This document shows, in pieces, positions 9,824 to 21,900 of a stretch of 39,709 bases of DNA. The notes under the pieces were generated by a model. That model was given only the letters and a program-made list of their open reading frames with translations. It was not told the origin of the DNA and ran no database searches. How positions within the stretch are numbered: position 1 is the first letter of the stretch; every line of letters begins with the position of its first letter. The stretch is from Fragilaria crotonensis. Taxonomy: Eukaryota > Bacillariophyta > Fragilariophyceae > Fragilariales > Fragilariaceae. Both the position numbers and the translations under genes were made by a program. The stretch lies in contig JAKSYS010000594.1 of NCBI GenBank assembly GCA_022925895.1, forward strand, positions 1 to 39,709. Direction: 5' to 3'.

Positions 9824-12437
9824 ATGACGGCTACTTCTGCGGCGGCGGAGGAACGTCTGAGCACTCTGCTTGCCTCCAACAACTTTTCTGTGGCGTCCTA
9901 TCTCAATACCGCTCTTGAAGATGCTGAAGAAGAAGAATTGCAACGAAGAATGGCTGAACTGGCACTTCAACTCCAGTTACAAACCCAAGCATGCCACGAA
10001 GATATTGGACGAATCGGGGCTGAACTTCAAGCCATTCTTCCCCGTTGCGCGACAGATGTTGGTCGATTAGGTGTTGGTTTGGATGGGATACGTATCGATG
10101 CCTCACAGCTCCTGGAAGAGTGTGCGCATTTGCAAAATGAAGAGGTGTCTTCGTCTTTGGAAACGCTTTCAACGCTGCACGCGCTTCGATCAAATCTTTC
10201 GCACACACAAGATATTCTCAAAGCAGCAGCAACTTGGGACTCGACGTTGCAGTCGATCTCTCCCCTTCTGGCACAGCAGAATCTTCCAGAAGCTGTGTCG
10301 GCCCTATCGCAGCTAGAAGCTGGAGAACGGGCACTCCGTGGCATGCCTTCGGGCCGCGAAGATCGTCAAGACGCATTGCAAAAGATTCGTCATCAAGTTC
10401 AAGTTTTACTCCAGCCACAGCTTAAGCACGCTCTCCAAAATATGCACACGCGTTTGGCGCCACTCCAGCAGTGTGTCTCCCTGTATGCCTCCTTGCACAA
10501 GATGGATGTCTTGAAACAGGAATACATTGCCAATCGACCAGCGATGGTGCACAAGGCTTGGTTTGCCTTTCGCGGAGGGGAGGATTCATTTGTCACATGG
10601 TTGCCAACTTGGTATGATGTTGTTCTCAGCCTCTTGACTGAAGAAAGGAGGCAAAGTTTGGCTGTGTTTGGTCCAGATCATGCGCCTATTATGATTGGAA
10701 AGGTAAGTGCTGGAGGAAATCAAAGCGGACCTGATGTAACGTCTGCTCAGTACTTTATGTCAACAGGTGCTAAGCGAATGCTTCCGTCCCGTCATCGGCT
10801 CATTCCAAACTCGATTGGAGGTTGTATACTCTCCAGAAGGAGTATCGAACGCCGGAGATGGCTCACTGGAATCGATTTGCGGGCTTTACGAAGCCACGCT
10901 CCAGTTTCTCTCGCTCGCATATGAATCAGTCGCTGGGGGTTGGCATGATGTTGCTGACGCTACATCCATAGAAGGAGCAGCTCTCTACGGCGAGATCGCT
11001 GAGGTTTTTGGACGAATTGCGTCTCCTTTCGCTGCCTATCAGAAGTCGTTTGCAACCCTCGAAAAGCTTCACTCCAATATCTCTCAGTCTCTGATTGCCA
11101 AGGATATCCGACAGTCTGTCAGTGCACTTACTTCCCCCAGTGTCACTGTCCTTCAAGACACCGCAGAAAAGCTGAAAGGCCTCGCAGCGTACGTCTTCCC
11201 TATTAGCGACGCAGCCATGGGGCGTCTCGAGTTGATGACTGGAGGTTATGAGGTGCGAAAGTCTCTCGCTACCATTGATGGTATCATCTCAAACCATGCT
11301 GGGGAATTGACCGTTGCAATCCGAACCTTGTCGGCCACTATGGATGCTGGCAATTTGGCGGACGTTTTCGATGACCAGCATGTCCCTTCTTCGCTAGAGA
11401 TTCTCAAGGTTGTTGGTCTGTATCAATCGTCACTCAAGGAGTTTGAGGCAAGAGCGCACGAGCGCATGGCAGTTCTGCAACAACGTAAAGCTGCACATAA
11501 GATGCACGAAAAGGAAGCAGTTTTGAAGTCAAAGTCGTTCCTGCTCCCGGACGCCCTCTCCGTTGTAGAAGTTGACTCTATACTCATCAAGGCTGTCTTT
11601 ACAAGCGACAACGAAGATGAGGACACGCTCGAGCGCTTTGCTGGGACCGATGCTATGCTTTTCCCAGAATCTAGTGACTCTGTGGAGCGCCTCAAACGTA
11701 GCTGCCAGTCTCTCGTTTTTGATGTTTGCTCTGCAGTGCCTCGCAAGCACTTGGCCAACATGGCAGCTATGCCTTGCTGGACGTCATCCCAAAGCTCGCT
11801 CGACTCCTATGGCACACTCCCGCAGCCATACATTACTCAGGTGGGAGAACACATGTTAGCGCTTGTTCAAGCTCTCGATCCGTTTGCTTCTTGTGCCAAT
11901 TCGCTGTCGATCGCCAGGGAAGTCATGGGCGGAGTCCGCAATGTTGCACTTCAACCATGGAAGGATTTATTGGACGCTGCCGGAATCCCCAATGACTCGA
12001 TATCCGAAACTCTAATGAAGGGAAATGGACTGAGCAACTACGTCAATAGCGGATTCGAAGATGAAGAGGATATAGAAGTTGATGATCAAGATGCCTCGGA
12101 GAAAGCGAAGCATGATTTTTCAAATCAGTGGCTGGATGTGGTTGGGTTGGCTGTCACGGGTCGTTTGTTGGAACGCATCTTGCGTATTCCTCGTCTCACC
12201 CCCAAAGGCTGCGAGCACTTGTCGGTGGATTTGAATTATTTGGTCAACGTGTTGGCGGCACTCGGTGTCGCGGGCCATCCGCACCCGCTTGTGCATCATT
12301 TTGCCGAGATTTCAACGCTCGATGGTGATTCTTTCACCGCGATGATTGAACGCCGCGAGCGGAATACGCCTCTTGTGAGTGCGCTATGTGCCATCGAAGA
12401 GCGATTCGTGGTGATGCGTGGAATATTGAAGGGCTAA
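9824..12437 (+). CDS. COG7: Conserved oligomeric Golgi complex subunit 7 (COG7)
   Basis: Exon 1 is 9824-10702 and exon 2 is 10767-12437; the 64-nt intron starts GTAAGT and ends CAACAG, phase 0, joining MIGK to VLSECFRPVIGSF. The product is 849 residues, close to plant COG7. COG7 is part of lobe B of the COG tether, which holds recycling vesicles at the Golgi. The N-terminal part is typical: FSVASYLNTALEDAEEEELQ, helical LALQLQLQTQACHEDIGRIG, then LHALRSNLSHTQDILKAAAT and NLPEAVSALSQLEAGERALR. Mid-protein HKAWFAF and the C-terminal QWLDVVGLAVTGRLLERILR and LSVDLNYLVNVLAALG with a 'HPLVHH' turn also fit. The ATG at 9824 is chosen over an upstream in-frame TTG. No frameshift is present over 2.6 kb. 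Confidence 0.88.
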
Positions 12438-13037
12438 GTTTGCTGCCCAACGCGGCGGGCATCATGTCAACCCGTAAACAAGTGCAGTTGTTGTTGACTC
12501 ACTGCAAGAGTGACGGTTGTTGTGATCTGTTGTAGTGCAGTAGTGTGAATAGGCGTTATCGCACCTATCCAAATCGGCTGATGTGATTATTCCCAAAAAT
12601 ATTGACGACACGAAATAAAAGGCATGACCCAAACCAGGTATTCTAGACAAGCCTAGACTTGAGTGACTCCATCGTTTAGTTTGATGGCATTGGAGAAGAT
12701 GGAGAATACCAATGACACACTGCAGGTATCACAATACCAACATAGGCCAGCCTCGACCATAAACCGTGTGCCTAATCGCTGAATCGGAGCGAAGGAGGTG
12801 CTCGTCTCTTGGCAAAGTAGCGTGATGCAGAGTGTGTGAGCGAACAATAAGATCGTGAAAGTAATGTTTCTGGAAGCAACATGACAACAAGGAAGTTGTG
12901 TGTTTCCCAGTAAGACTGGAATGCAGCCATGCATGATAGACTAAACTCTACCATTTTCAAGAGCAAGTGAATGGGCCTCAGGGAGCAATTATGACAACAC
13001 CAGCCACCAGTAACCTTCACTACGCTCGGACATTCAT

Positions 13038-13171
13038 AATTTGATTATTGAACATCATGTGATTCCTGCAATTCAAGAGATTTGGCCTTGGTTCACACCA
13101 GCCAGTACGGTAGCAGTACATCAAAATTTGATTATTGAACACCATGTAATTCCTGCAATTGAATTGAATTG
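13038..13171. repeat. Two-copy direct repeat, 87-bp period
   Basis: The segment AATTTGATTATTGAACATCA starting at 13038 recurs at 13125 with small differences, and similarity runs about 46 bp, to a TTGGCC word in each copy. The origin is unknown; it may be a remnant of a tandem or dispersed element. Confidence 0.6.
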
Positions 13172-14235
13172 GCCATGTTTCAGCTGCTTCATTGTGATTC
13201 AACAAGCAAGAATGGACATTTCTTGTTGAGTTGTTGACTCAAGATGATCCAGGATTCTCCCTTTTGCAGGCAAGGACAAGATCGTCATTCGAAATATCAA
13301 TTTACTGGCACACGCTCCATAATCACCCAATACAAATGTTTGTGACTTCTTGTTTTTAGTGCATTGGAATCAGACCATTTGCAAGCTTGAGGAAAACGTA
13401 GACACCATCAAAGGATTGGTAGCTCAAAGGACTGCAGATGATTGAATAACTTCATGAAAGAGCAATGACTTTTTCTTCAAATACTTTGCAAAGGAACTTT
13501 GCCACTGCAAACAGACACCAGTGACATTGCTATTGCTACTGATCATTTTGCAATGGATACAGCAAAACCACAGGGGTCGCAACCAGCAGAAGTAGCCGAT
13601 GAGACCAGAGGCAATGAAAATGGAGTTGATATAAGAGTACCAGTGCAGATATATCAATCAGAAGTTTATCATACCATGAGTATGACTCGTGACAAACACG
13701 CTTTGACAATGTTTGAGTGATGCCCTTAGTAAAGAATATCATTATTTTTTCGCACATAACTCTTAATTGCTGCCATTCTGACCTGTAGCCTACACTGCTG
13801 TTGCTGAATTGCTTGGTTAACAGCATCAAGAACAAACTACAAAAAGAGGAGAAAGAATTGAAAACTGTCATGAGAAATCAGGAAATTGCAAAAAGGGAAT
13901 AGAACAAAGGCTACTCAACACTACATGAATTCTGTGATTGAATTATATATAGTGCCTAATGTGACTATTCACGCATCATCATGTTCAACAATAAGTGGCT
14001 CGAACACACTCACAATGCATATCCATCAAATTTGCCAATATCACCTATTCTGCACTACCAAAAACATCCCAGATGATCTAATGAAAGGCTTTTGCTGCCT
14101 CAAAAGCACAGAGGGGTTGAGTGAGGCAAGTCACAAAGTTTGTCCTTGAGGAGGTTCAAACACAATGCTAGCCTCTAAACTTTCAATTTTGTAAGAGCAT
14201 TCTCATGGTTCAGGGGTTTACTTGTACATCAGCAG

Positions 14236-14261
14236 AATCTGACCCCCCCCAGGGTCAGATT
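14236..14261. repeat. Perfect 10-bp inverted repeat (hairpin) around a C run
   Basis: The left arm AATCTGACCC (14236-14245) and right arm GGGTCAGATT (14252-14261) are perfect complements with a 6-base loop. There is no gene nearby to terminate, so this may be a fossil junction of inverted-repeat ends. Confidence 0.6.
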
Positions 14262-15189
14262 ATATATGCTTTTCACTAATTGAAAAATAGGCATTCTCTA
14301 TCATATAGTACCTTTCTTGTCATGGCATACTGGCTTGTTTTTGACTGTCAAAACTGTCATCATCTTTGTTCTCCTCTCATCAACGAACAAACCAACATCG
14401 TTTACCATCACCTCCATTTCCTCCTTTGCCATGAAGTTTGAAGACATAACAAGGAAAAGGAAGGTGATGAGAAGGGCTCAAAAAGGACAATAAGAGAATG
14501 AAAGGTGAAAAGAAGGGCACCGGCATGGAGGACAGTGGAAAGAAAGGTGAGGATCGATAAATTTGTTCATGTGGAAAAGGAGATGGCGGAAGTGTTGTCC
14601 TACTCCACGCTCCACTACGGTGTGTGGCGGATATGCAGCTTGTGCGCACAAGAAAATGTACAAGGACCCCAATGCAACCCCTCCCCCCCCAAAAAAAAGA
14701 GAAAACTGGAAACTAAGGAAAAAAATTAGCGTACTACACCCCGAGAATAGTCTGTGCAGTATGCAGTATGCTACCTCTGAGTACCATTACTACATGGTAC
14801 CCTTATCCCTTATCCCTTATCAGCACATAGCCTTTCGTTGTCGCAAATGTTGAACTTCAACAACACCATGTCTGTAAAACAGAGGTAACTTAGGCCCACC
14901 CTTACGGTAGTGAAAAGTTGAGATGAAAAACTGACCCCCCAACTTTTTTTTTAGAATATACTGCTTCCCCGGCCTTATCGTGAACGCAGAAAAAGTTGTG
15001 TTTTCCGGGTATTTTTTTGTCCTTACTGTCGCATTTTATTCCATACTACGAACTCCAGTACTATTATTAGAGGCAATTCCACTACAAGCCGTCATTGCTG
15101 GTGACCATAGCGATACTGCCAACATCATCGTTGAAGGCGAGTGATTACAACAAGGTACTGTAGTGGAAAACAATACACAAGTAGCATTT

Positions 15190-15830
15190 AATTTTTCAGG
15201 AGTGTCGCCATCATGGTTGCTAGCATCGTCGTCGTTGCTACCGTCTAGTGTCGACGTTGTCGCTGGTGTTGTCGTCGTCGCGAGGTCTAGTGTCATTAGT
15301 GTTGCCGTCGTCTTGTCGTCGTTAGCGTCTAGTGTCGCTTGCGTCGTCGTCGTTGACGACGTCTAATGTCGCCGTCGTCGCTAGCGTCGTTGTCGTCGAC
15401 AACGCCAAGTGTCGCCGTCGTCTTCGTCGTTGCAAGGAGTACCGGTAGTATTGTAGTCGTCGCTGTCATGGCTGCTACTCTAGTCGCAGTCGTCTTCGTC
15501 ATCGCTAAGATCGCTCGTTGTCGTTGCTAGCGCCTCTCGTCGCCGTCGTCGTCTCTAGTCGCCGTTGTCGTCTCTAGTCGCCGTTGTCGTCGCTTGTCGT
15601 CATCGTCGCGAATTATAGTGACACCGTCGTCGTCATGGTCGCTAGTGTTGTCGTCGCCGACGACATCAAGTGTCGCATCTCTAGTCGCCGTCGACTTCGT
15701 TGTCGCTAGTGTCGTCGTTGTCATCGAAGATGTCTAGTGTTGCCGTCACTAGTGTCGTCGTCGTCGCCGTCGCCGTCGCGAGGTTAAGTGTCGCCGTTGT
15801 CGTCGTAGACAACGACAACGCTTGACATGA
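15190..15830. repeat. Degenerate GTC/CGT-rich minisatellite inside the transposon
   Basis: About 640 bp are built from short units around GTCTAGTGTCGCCGTCGTCG, with many variants of GTCGTCGT and CTAGTGTCGC. The open frames in it are simple-sequence artefacts (poly Val/Ser/Thr/Asp). It forms the core of the surrounding inverted-repeat element. Confidence 0.7.
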
Positions 15831-15919
15831 CACCTACATACGTTTACTCGAATGGTGTGACAACTTGACACTTGGCGACAAGATCTCGTTTCACGCAGCG
15901 ATGATTCAATCGACTCGAA

Positions 15920-16002
15920 GATCTCAACTTTTCATCGAAAAGTTGCTGTTAAAAGTTGGGCCCCAACTTTTACAAGCAACTTTTCGATGAAAAGTTGAGA
16001 TC
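15920..16002. repeat. 83-bp near-perfect palindrome inside the transposon
   Basis: Two 41-base arms (15920-15960 and 15962-16002) match at 39 positions around the central C at 15961, beginning GATCTCAACTTTTCATCG. The arms repeat the AACTTTTC / GAAAAGTT words also found in the element's terminal repeats, so it may be a second fold-back end or a transposase-binding region. Confidence 0.75.
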
Positions 16003-16117
16003 GGACCAACTTGGTTTTTCATGCAACTTTTCACCCATAAGGCCGGTCAACACGAAAAAAAAAGTTGGGGGGTCAGTTTTTAATCTCAACTTTTCACTAC
16101 CGTAAGGGTGGGCCTTA

Positions 16118-16796
16118 CAGTACAAGTACAACTGGAGGACTACTTTGTGCCTCTGTGGAGTAGAACGAATTGGAGTACACCAGTGCTTTATGTCATACAC
16201 TTGTTTCCAACTTCCGAACTCTCCGAACATGATGTTGCGGAACCTCTCACTCCCCCAAACCGGACTACGAGTTCGAGTACTCGAGCTCTGAGAGAACCGA
16301 ATTCTTTTCATGCGAAAAGTGTAAACGATCATCCGATGATTGCTGTATTCCGGGAATGAGCACACCGAGTACAAGTACAATACCTGGTACTAGTACCAGG
16401 TACTCCGTCCGCACCGGACTATGGATGCATAGGTGAATTGTTAAGAGTTACTCCAGTACATTTCTGTTATGTGCAAGTAGCAGTGGTATGTCATACTCGA
16501 GCATTGGATTTGCATGCACAGGGTTCGTGAGGACGGTCATATCAAGACACGCTGTATTTTACCTCGTGTACCAGCGACCATGTCGTACTCCGAGTACCAG
16601 GTACAGTACGTCGTACTCAGCATGACTAATTCAAACTTCAATGTAAAAAACCACTTCGATGACGAAGCAGAAAAACCTCTCAGCAATTCGCCTCCATAAA
16701 TATAGCTTTGTCTCAGTCTCTGCGTCTCTGCCTCAACTACAAGCAACACTACTACACCCATGCATTAGGATCTCTCAACAAGACGAAGATAATCAG
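16118..16796. promoter_or_regulatory. Upstream region of the CRAL-TRIO gene with GTAC palindromes
   Basis: Between the transposon and the CRAL-TRIO start. It contains a perfect 22-bp palindrome at 16381-16402 (TACCTGGTAC, two bases, then its complement) and GTAC word clusters at about 16365-16410 and 16575-16620. No gene is seen; frames just upstream of the start are not conserved-looking. Confidence 0.45.
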
Positions 16797-17896
16797 ATGA
16801 CCAATTCTCTTTCAGCGACTGCTCCACGCGTTGAAGTGAAGGAGTGGCAGAGGGAGTTGGAGGAGATGTCTGCAGAAGAGCAGTTGAAGGCATTGAGGGG
16901 ATTTGTACGGCGAAGCCACGCCTATTGATGAGACGCCGGAGCTCCTGGAAAGGGCAATGGATGAATTGCAGATCAGTCTGGAAAGAGCAGGTGACAAAGA
17001 TTGCTTTCTGGAAGCTCAGAATCTTGTCCCTGATGTTGTTAACTCGTTTGACTTTCGTCTCATATTTCTGAGATCGGTCCGATTTGATGCAGAGGTAAGA
17101 AGTTTCCCCGATCGCAGATGACTGTCACGATACAAGCTCAACTCAATAGTACTAATTACGATATCTTACCCCCCTAAAGTTGGCCGCCCAGAAAATGGTG
17201 ATGTATTGGGAATACAAGGTGAAGCTGTTTGGACCTGAGATCGCCTTCCGACCGGGAGGTAAGATCTTCCTCTCGGATCTGAATGACGATGACCTAGCCA
17301 CTCTGGATGCGAAGGGTCTGTTTTGGCTTCCAAACGACGAAGCTGGCCGAGGCGTCATGTTTTCTAGGCGTCAGCTTTGGACCTTTCGCCATTTTTCCAA
17401 TTTGGTGGGTAGCTTAATCTCTGGACAGGTCAAGCATTTTGTGAAACTCATGTAATGCTCTCGCAAACTACAGACACGGCTGGCGTGGTACTTGGTTCAC
17501 GTCGCTCTAGAGGACGTTTCTGTTCAGAAAAATGGGATTGTTTGCATCATGTACAATGTCGGTTCATACTCCATCTCTGAGAATTTCGATCGAAAAGGCC
17601 TAAACATGTTATTGCAGGTTGCCCGCCGTGCCCTGCCGTTTCGAGTCGTTGGTGTGCACCACTGTTACACCAGCAAAATTTACAATATTATCCTACCATT
17701 TGTCCTCTCTTGTTTGGGGAGGGAGATTCGATCGCGGCATCGTTTGCATTTCGATTCGAATACAATGTTGGCGAACATACTGAAGTATGGGTTATCTGCA
17801 GACTCGCTTCCAGTAATTATGGGAGGCAAATTAGAATCGGACCCTGCTGCGTGGAAAGAAGAACGAAGAAGGAAGGAGAAAGGATTTGTTCACTGA
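16797..17896 (+). CDS. CRAL-TRIO (Sec14-like) domain protein, three exons, one frameshift
   Basis: Exons are 16797-17094, 17180-17404 and 17474-17896; introns of 85 nt (GTAAGA...AAAG) and 69 nt (GTGGGT...ACAG), both phase 0. The protein has about 314 residues. CRAL-TRIO/Sec14 proteins bind and move small lipids between membranes. The N-terminal helical part (VKEWQRELEEMSAEEQLKAL, then YGEATPIDETPELLERAMDE) is split by one extra G in the run at 16897-16900; removing it gives ALRDLYGEATP. The lipid-binding core has LFWLPNDEAGRGVMFSRRQL, TRLAWYLVHVALED, GIVCIMYNVG..SISENFDRK, ALPFRVVGVHHCYTSKI and the final ILKYGLSADSLPVIMGGKL, the usual end of this fold. The match to the large diatom CRAL-TRIO family is good; the ligand cannot be told. 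Confidence 0.78.
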
Positions 17897-18960
17897 CTTT
17901 GCGGTGAAGAGCTATCAGTCAGCATGGAAGCAAACGTTCCCGTATGCGAAAATCTGTTGACAGGCGCCAATGTGCAAATCTATTCCTTGATAACATCCGT
18001 AACTTGTTGCCTTTTCTAGTAGAGCATTCTCAAAGTAGTCGTCGCTAGTCACACAGATAACTACCTGGTGCCGTAGGCTGAGGTGCGTTTCCTGATGTCC
18101 AAGGCATTGTGGCATAGCAGGGGAAGGGCAGTGCGTATGTCTTACTCGGAGTATCTGATGGGATTGTATGATGGCTTCACAAAATGTTAACATGACGTAC
18201 AGAGCCTCTGTGATGCAAGATTCAAGCCAGCACTCAACTTCAAACGCATCTTAGAAATCCCAGTACAGTACCTGGTAGAGGTAGTACCAGGTACTTTGAC
18301 ATACTCCGATTACAGTAAATGCAAATCAGGTGTTTTCGAACGTTACTGGAGTACTCGAGTACTCGGAGTACAAGATCTATGTAATGGAAACTGGAAACGA
18401 CGTTGCGCTTCAGAAAGAGGTTTGATGACGTTTTGCACTGGTCCAATGCGCGAGCGGAGACGCGCGATCCGGCATTTCTCATAGCTTTTTCGAATTTGAA
18501 CGACCCAGCCAGCTGCCGGACACAAAAAAAGCGCGCTCTGGTCCAGCCACAGGGGGCACCGCATGCATAGTTCTATGACATATGCTCCGAGATGTAACTC
18601 CGAGTACCAGTAGACCTGGTATCTGGTATCATGGTCATTTGTACTTCAGGTATGGATAATTGCATCTCATACGAATACCTCATACAACAACCTGCTACGG
18701 TATACCGTACTTATTGGTTCACTGTTTCACCCTCCCAACTGAGAACCGCCGCACGCGCCGGTTCCAATCTCCGTCGCGACGACCTGCAGGACATAAATCG
18801 TCAACATATATCTCATAGAAAGGTATAGCCTTACGGGTCGTTCCATTGTGATCTTGTTCAGACTGCATTCATGTCTGGGGCCAGTAAGTACGCTGCCACT
18901 GTAAACACGGTTGGAGTATTTGCATAGAGTGAACGTTCCTATGTCTCACATCACATCTGC
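17897..18960. promoter_or_regulatory. Intergenic region with several GTAC hairpins
   Basis: No gene is recognised over 1,064 bp. It has a hairpin at 18268-18294 (arms GTACCTGGTA and TACCAGGTAC, 7-base loop), a perfect 16-bp palindrome at 18349-18364 (GAGTACTCGAGTACTC) and further GTAC words near 18600-18720. It precedes the start of the very large gene at 18961. Confidence 0.45.
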
Positions 18961-21900
18961 ATGGCTTCCACAGTAACTGAGATGTTGGAGTCCGAGGAGG
19001 ATAGAGCAGGTGCATTGGCCCGGTACAGTCTAGGATCGAGGGAAGATCCGTTTGAGCTTGATGATTCAGACTCCTCCGATGAAACTCCTTCTGCCGCAAA
19101 GCGAGCTGAAAGCGTCCGTAATCAAAGCACTCGAGGTCATGTCATGATGGCTTCCAAGGTTATGAACGTGGCAACCGATGCGAGAAAGCGCCCCGCTGTA
19201 GCTGTAGTCAAGGAAGAACGACGACTCAATGGCCTGCAGACAAAGAAGGATGGAAATGGACAGGATGTAAAAGAAAATGCAACTCTGAGAAAGGACGCCG
19301 CAGATCAAAGTCGCACATGCCGATCGTTGACAAATGAGCAAGTCAAGGAACTTCCCAAGGCAAGCCCAATAGTGCGGCTTCCGTCGCCGTCAAAGAGATG
19401 CCCTACTGCAAAACAGCCGTATCTGAGTGGTGCAACTCAGAAGAAACCCAGCGGTATGTGCCATAGGCTTGCTGCGAGAAAGCCAACTGAGGTTATCATC
19501 CTGGATGAAGACAGCAGTGATTGCAATGACACAGGAAGAGCGACGTTGGATTGTGAAGGAAGATCAAAAGAAAGCGCTATTTGCATACTATCTGATGACG
19601 AAGACCCAGACGATGCAGACGAATGGGCGCGTGGAGACATCCGGCGACCATCAAAGACAGTGTTTGCCTCCAAATTCTCCCAATTGTGTGGCGCTACTTC
19701 GCCGTCGAAACGCGCCTCTCCCAACCGCGGAAAGAATACAACCCCATCTGCGCTTCGACGGAATATGGCGACCCAGCACCCCAATGTCTTACGAAACATA
19801 ATGTCAGGAGCAAATACTCAGCCCTCACCTGTGGTTTCAGATACACACAAGGGTCCACGACGGAAGGCGATTCTCGGCAACACAGCCGATCAAATGTTTG
19901 CGCTGGGAAGGAATGGCACAGCCAGTTTCCTTGGTCGCAGTATTCAAGAGAGAGGGCGTCTCAAACGACATCGCGATGACTCTGTCAGCGCAGAATTATT
20001 TGACACAAGGAAAGGCGAGGACAGCCGAAACCAAGCAAACTACGAGCCAAGCAATTGCAGCGAGTCAAGCGGAAAGCTGAAGGAAGCTCTCTCCAATGAA
20101 GAGACTCCTACCGATAGGACGGAAAATGAAGCCACTAGCGCTGGAAGTAGAGTGACGGAAGTCCCTAAGGAAAGTGAAAGCGAGAGTGATAACGAAACGT
20201 CAAATTCCTCTTCAGATTCGACAGATAGTGGTCGAACTGGAGGAGGCACGTCCATTTCTTGTCCATGGGAGAGTGCTGATGAAGAGGAGAGTGATGGAAC
20301 AATATACCATTCATCGGACGCTTCGTCAGATTTCGGTGCCTGCAGTGAATCCGATTCGTCTGAGCATACCATGGCGATCGAGTCCAACTATGATGATAAT
20401 GCCGCCGTTCCTGTTTCAAGGCTAAACCAGGATTCTAACATTCGGTTAGATGTACAATCTAGCAGTGGTTTTAACGATGCAACTGACACGGATTTTCAGG
20501 GACACGCGCCGGCGAGCGTCACATCTGGTAGTTGGAAGGATAGACTGGACAATCACCAGATTGCACGCGAACAGGTCGCACTTTCCGACTCTGATCAGAG
20601 ATCTGAGAAGATTTTGAGTTCCATGAGCAATGAGGAAAACGACTTTGGAAGATTTCGACCGCAAACTGACACAACTGATATTGTCCGACGAACTACCCGG
20701 AAAATCATCACACGCCCCGAAGCAATCGACTCCTCAGAGAGTTTGGAGGAAAAGCTTGCAGCATACGATCCACGCGTCCGGAGTGTGAAGCGGAGAGCGC
20801 TGCATCTACAAAGAACACACACACCGGAGGGTGAAGCCACCGATGAAGAAAAGCATGTCATGCACCTTGTTCCACACCTCTCTAAAACGACGTACAACTC
20901 AAGCGGTGTGCCCTGTCATAAATTTACGGTCCACACCAATAATGATGGTAAGTCAGCTTTGGCGACGATCGTTTCAACTCTGGCTTCCCTGCCTCTCAAC
21001 AGCTCTGTTAAGATTCAATACTTTACGACTTCGAGGTGAATGTAAAGCAGTCAACTATTTCCGAGGATGCTGGTTTAGGAGCATTTCTTGTCTTTCGCGG
21101 TGCTCGCGTTCTGGAACGAGAGCGGAGGCACTCAAACAGCAAGAAAATGAGAGCTCGTCAACCTGTCGATCCAGGAACGCTAGAGAAACTTGAAGCATCG
21201 TATCAAAGTGGCGCTGGAGTTCTGGTGACTTTGACCGGCAAACATCTTCATGGTCATAATAACTCAATCTGGAGGGCACCGACAGAAATTCCATTGAAGG
21301 CAAAGGTCAACAAGAATATGGTGACAGTTAAGCTGTTGGGGGACCACCTTCACTACGACATCGACGAAGATAGACAACTAGGCCTTTCATGCTGCCCGAC
21401 AGGAATTGGTCATTTTCGCATGAACACCGAATCGGAATATTTGCTCGATTCCTCAGTTGTGTTCTCCGCTAGAAAACTTGGGAACTGTGCCGTCCTTGAA
21501 CTAGGGCGATATGGTCCTGCAAGAAAAGAAGGTGAGTGTTGACTCGTCACAGCAGTTGGGGGGTTCAGATCATATGGTTGCTCCTGTGCTGACACTGTGA
21601 CACTGCCTTTGCAGATCGAAAGAGGAAATCAGACTACGACGTCAAGTGTTTCTTTTTTGACCAAGAGCCAGCAGGATGGTGTTACGGTCTCGATGAACTC
21701 CTGTTTGGGCGCGAGCAAATTGTTGACATAACTGACGACGCAACAGGTGAGTTGCACGAAGACGCCAGGAAGCTTCCAGCGATCTATGTCAACGAGGTTG
21801 GCCACGATGCAACTTTGACTGAGAATGTTACAATCAGTCAAGTCGGAGGGTTGGTGCAGTACCATATCGACATCCAGCGGCCGATGAAAATGGGGGATGA

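Larger units (their letters stand above)
12438..14892. other. 2.4-kb gene-poor region with degenerate repeats
   Basis: I see no recognisable gene here. Short open frames, for example around 13499-13720, have no family resemblance and could be decayed mobile-element remnants. Visible structure: a direct repeat at 13038/13125, a 10-bp hairpin at 14236-14261, poly-C next to poly-A at about 14682-14700, and three copies of CCCTTAT at 14800-14820. Confidence 0.4.
14893..16114. mobile_element. Non-autonomous inverted-repeat transposon, PIF/Harbinger-like, 1,222 bp
   Basis: The ends are 60-bp terminal inverted repeats (14893-14952 and 16055-16114) that differ at a single base (14925). They begin GGCCCACCCTTACGG and end with a 9-base A/T run. 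Both sides are flanked by TTA (14890-14892 and 16115-16117), the 3-bp target duplication expected of PIF/Harbinger elements, whose ends also often start with GG. A further CCGGCCTTA word occurs just inside both ends. There is no transposase frame: the interior is GTC/CGT-rich low-complexity sequence plus a long palindrome. The near-identical ends imply recent activity. Superfamily assignment is inference from target-site length and terminal bases. Confidence 0.75.

Noticed and set aside
13424..13871. Open frames near 13500-13870 as a gene
   Set aside because: Short, overlapping on both strands, no family resemblance, and in repeat-bearing sequence.
14800..14820. CCCTTAT x3 as telomere repeat
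   Set aside because: Only three copies and not the usual TTAGGG-type unit; internal to the chromosome.
15036..15724. Thr/Asp- and Val/Ser-rich open frames in the transposon core
   Set aside because: They are produced by GTC/CGT simple sequence and have no start context or motif.
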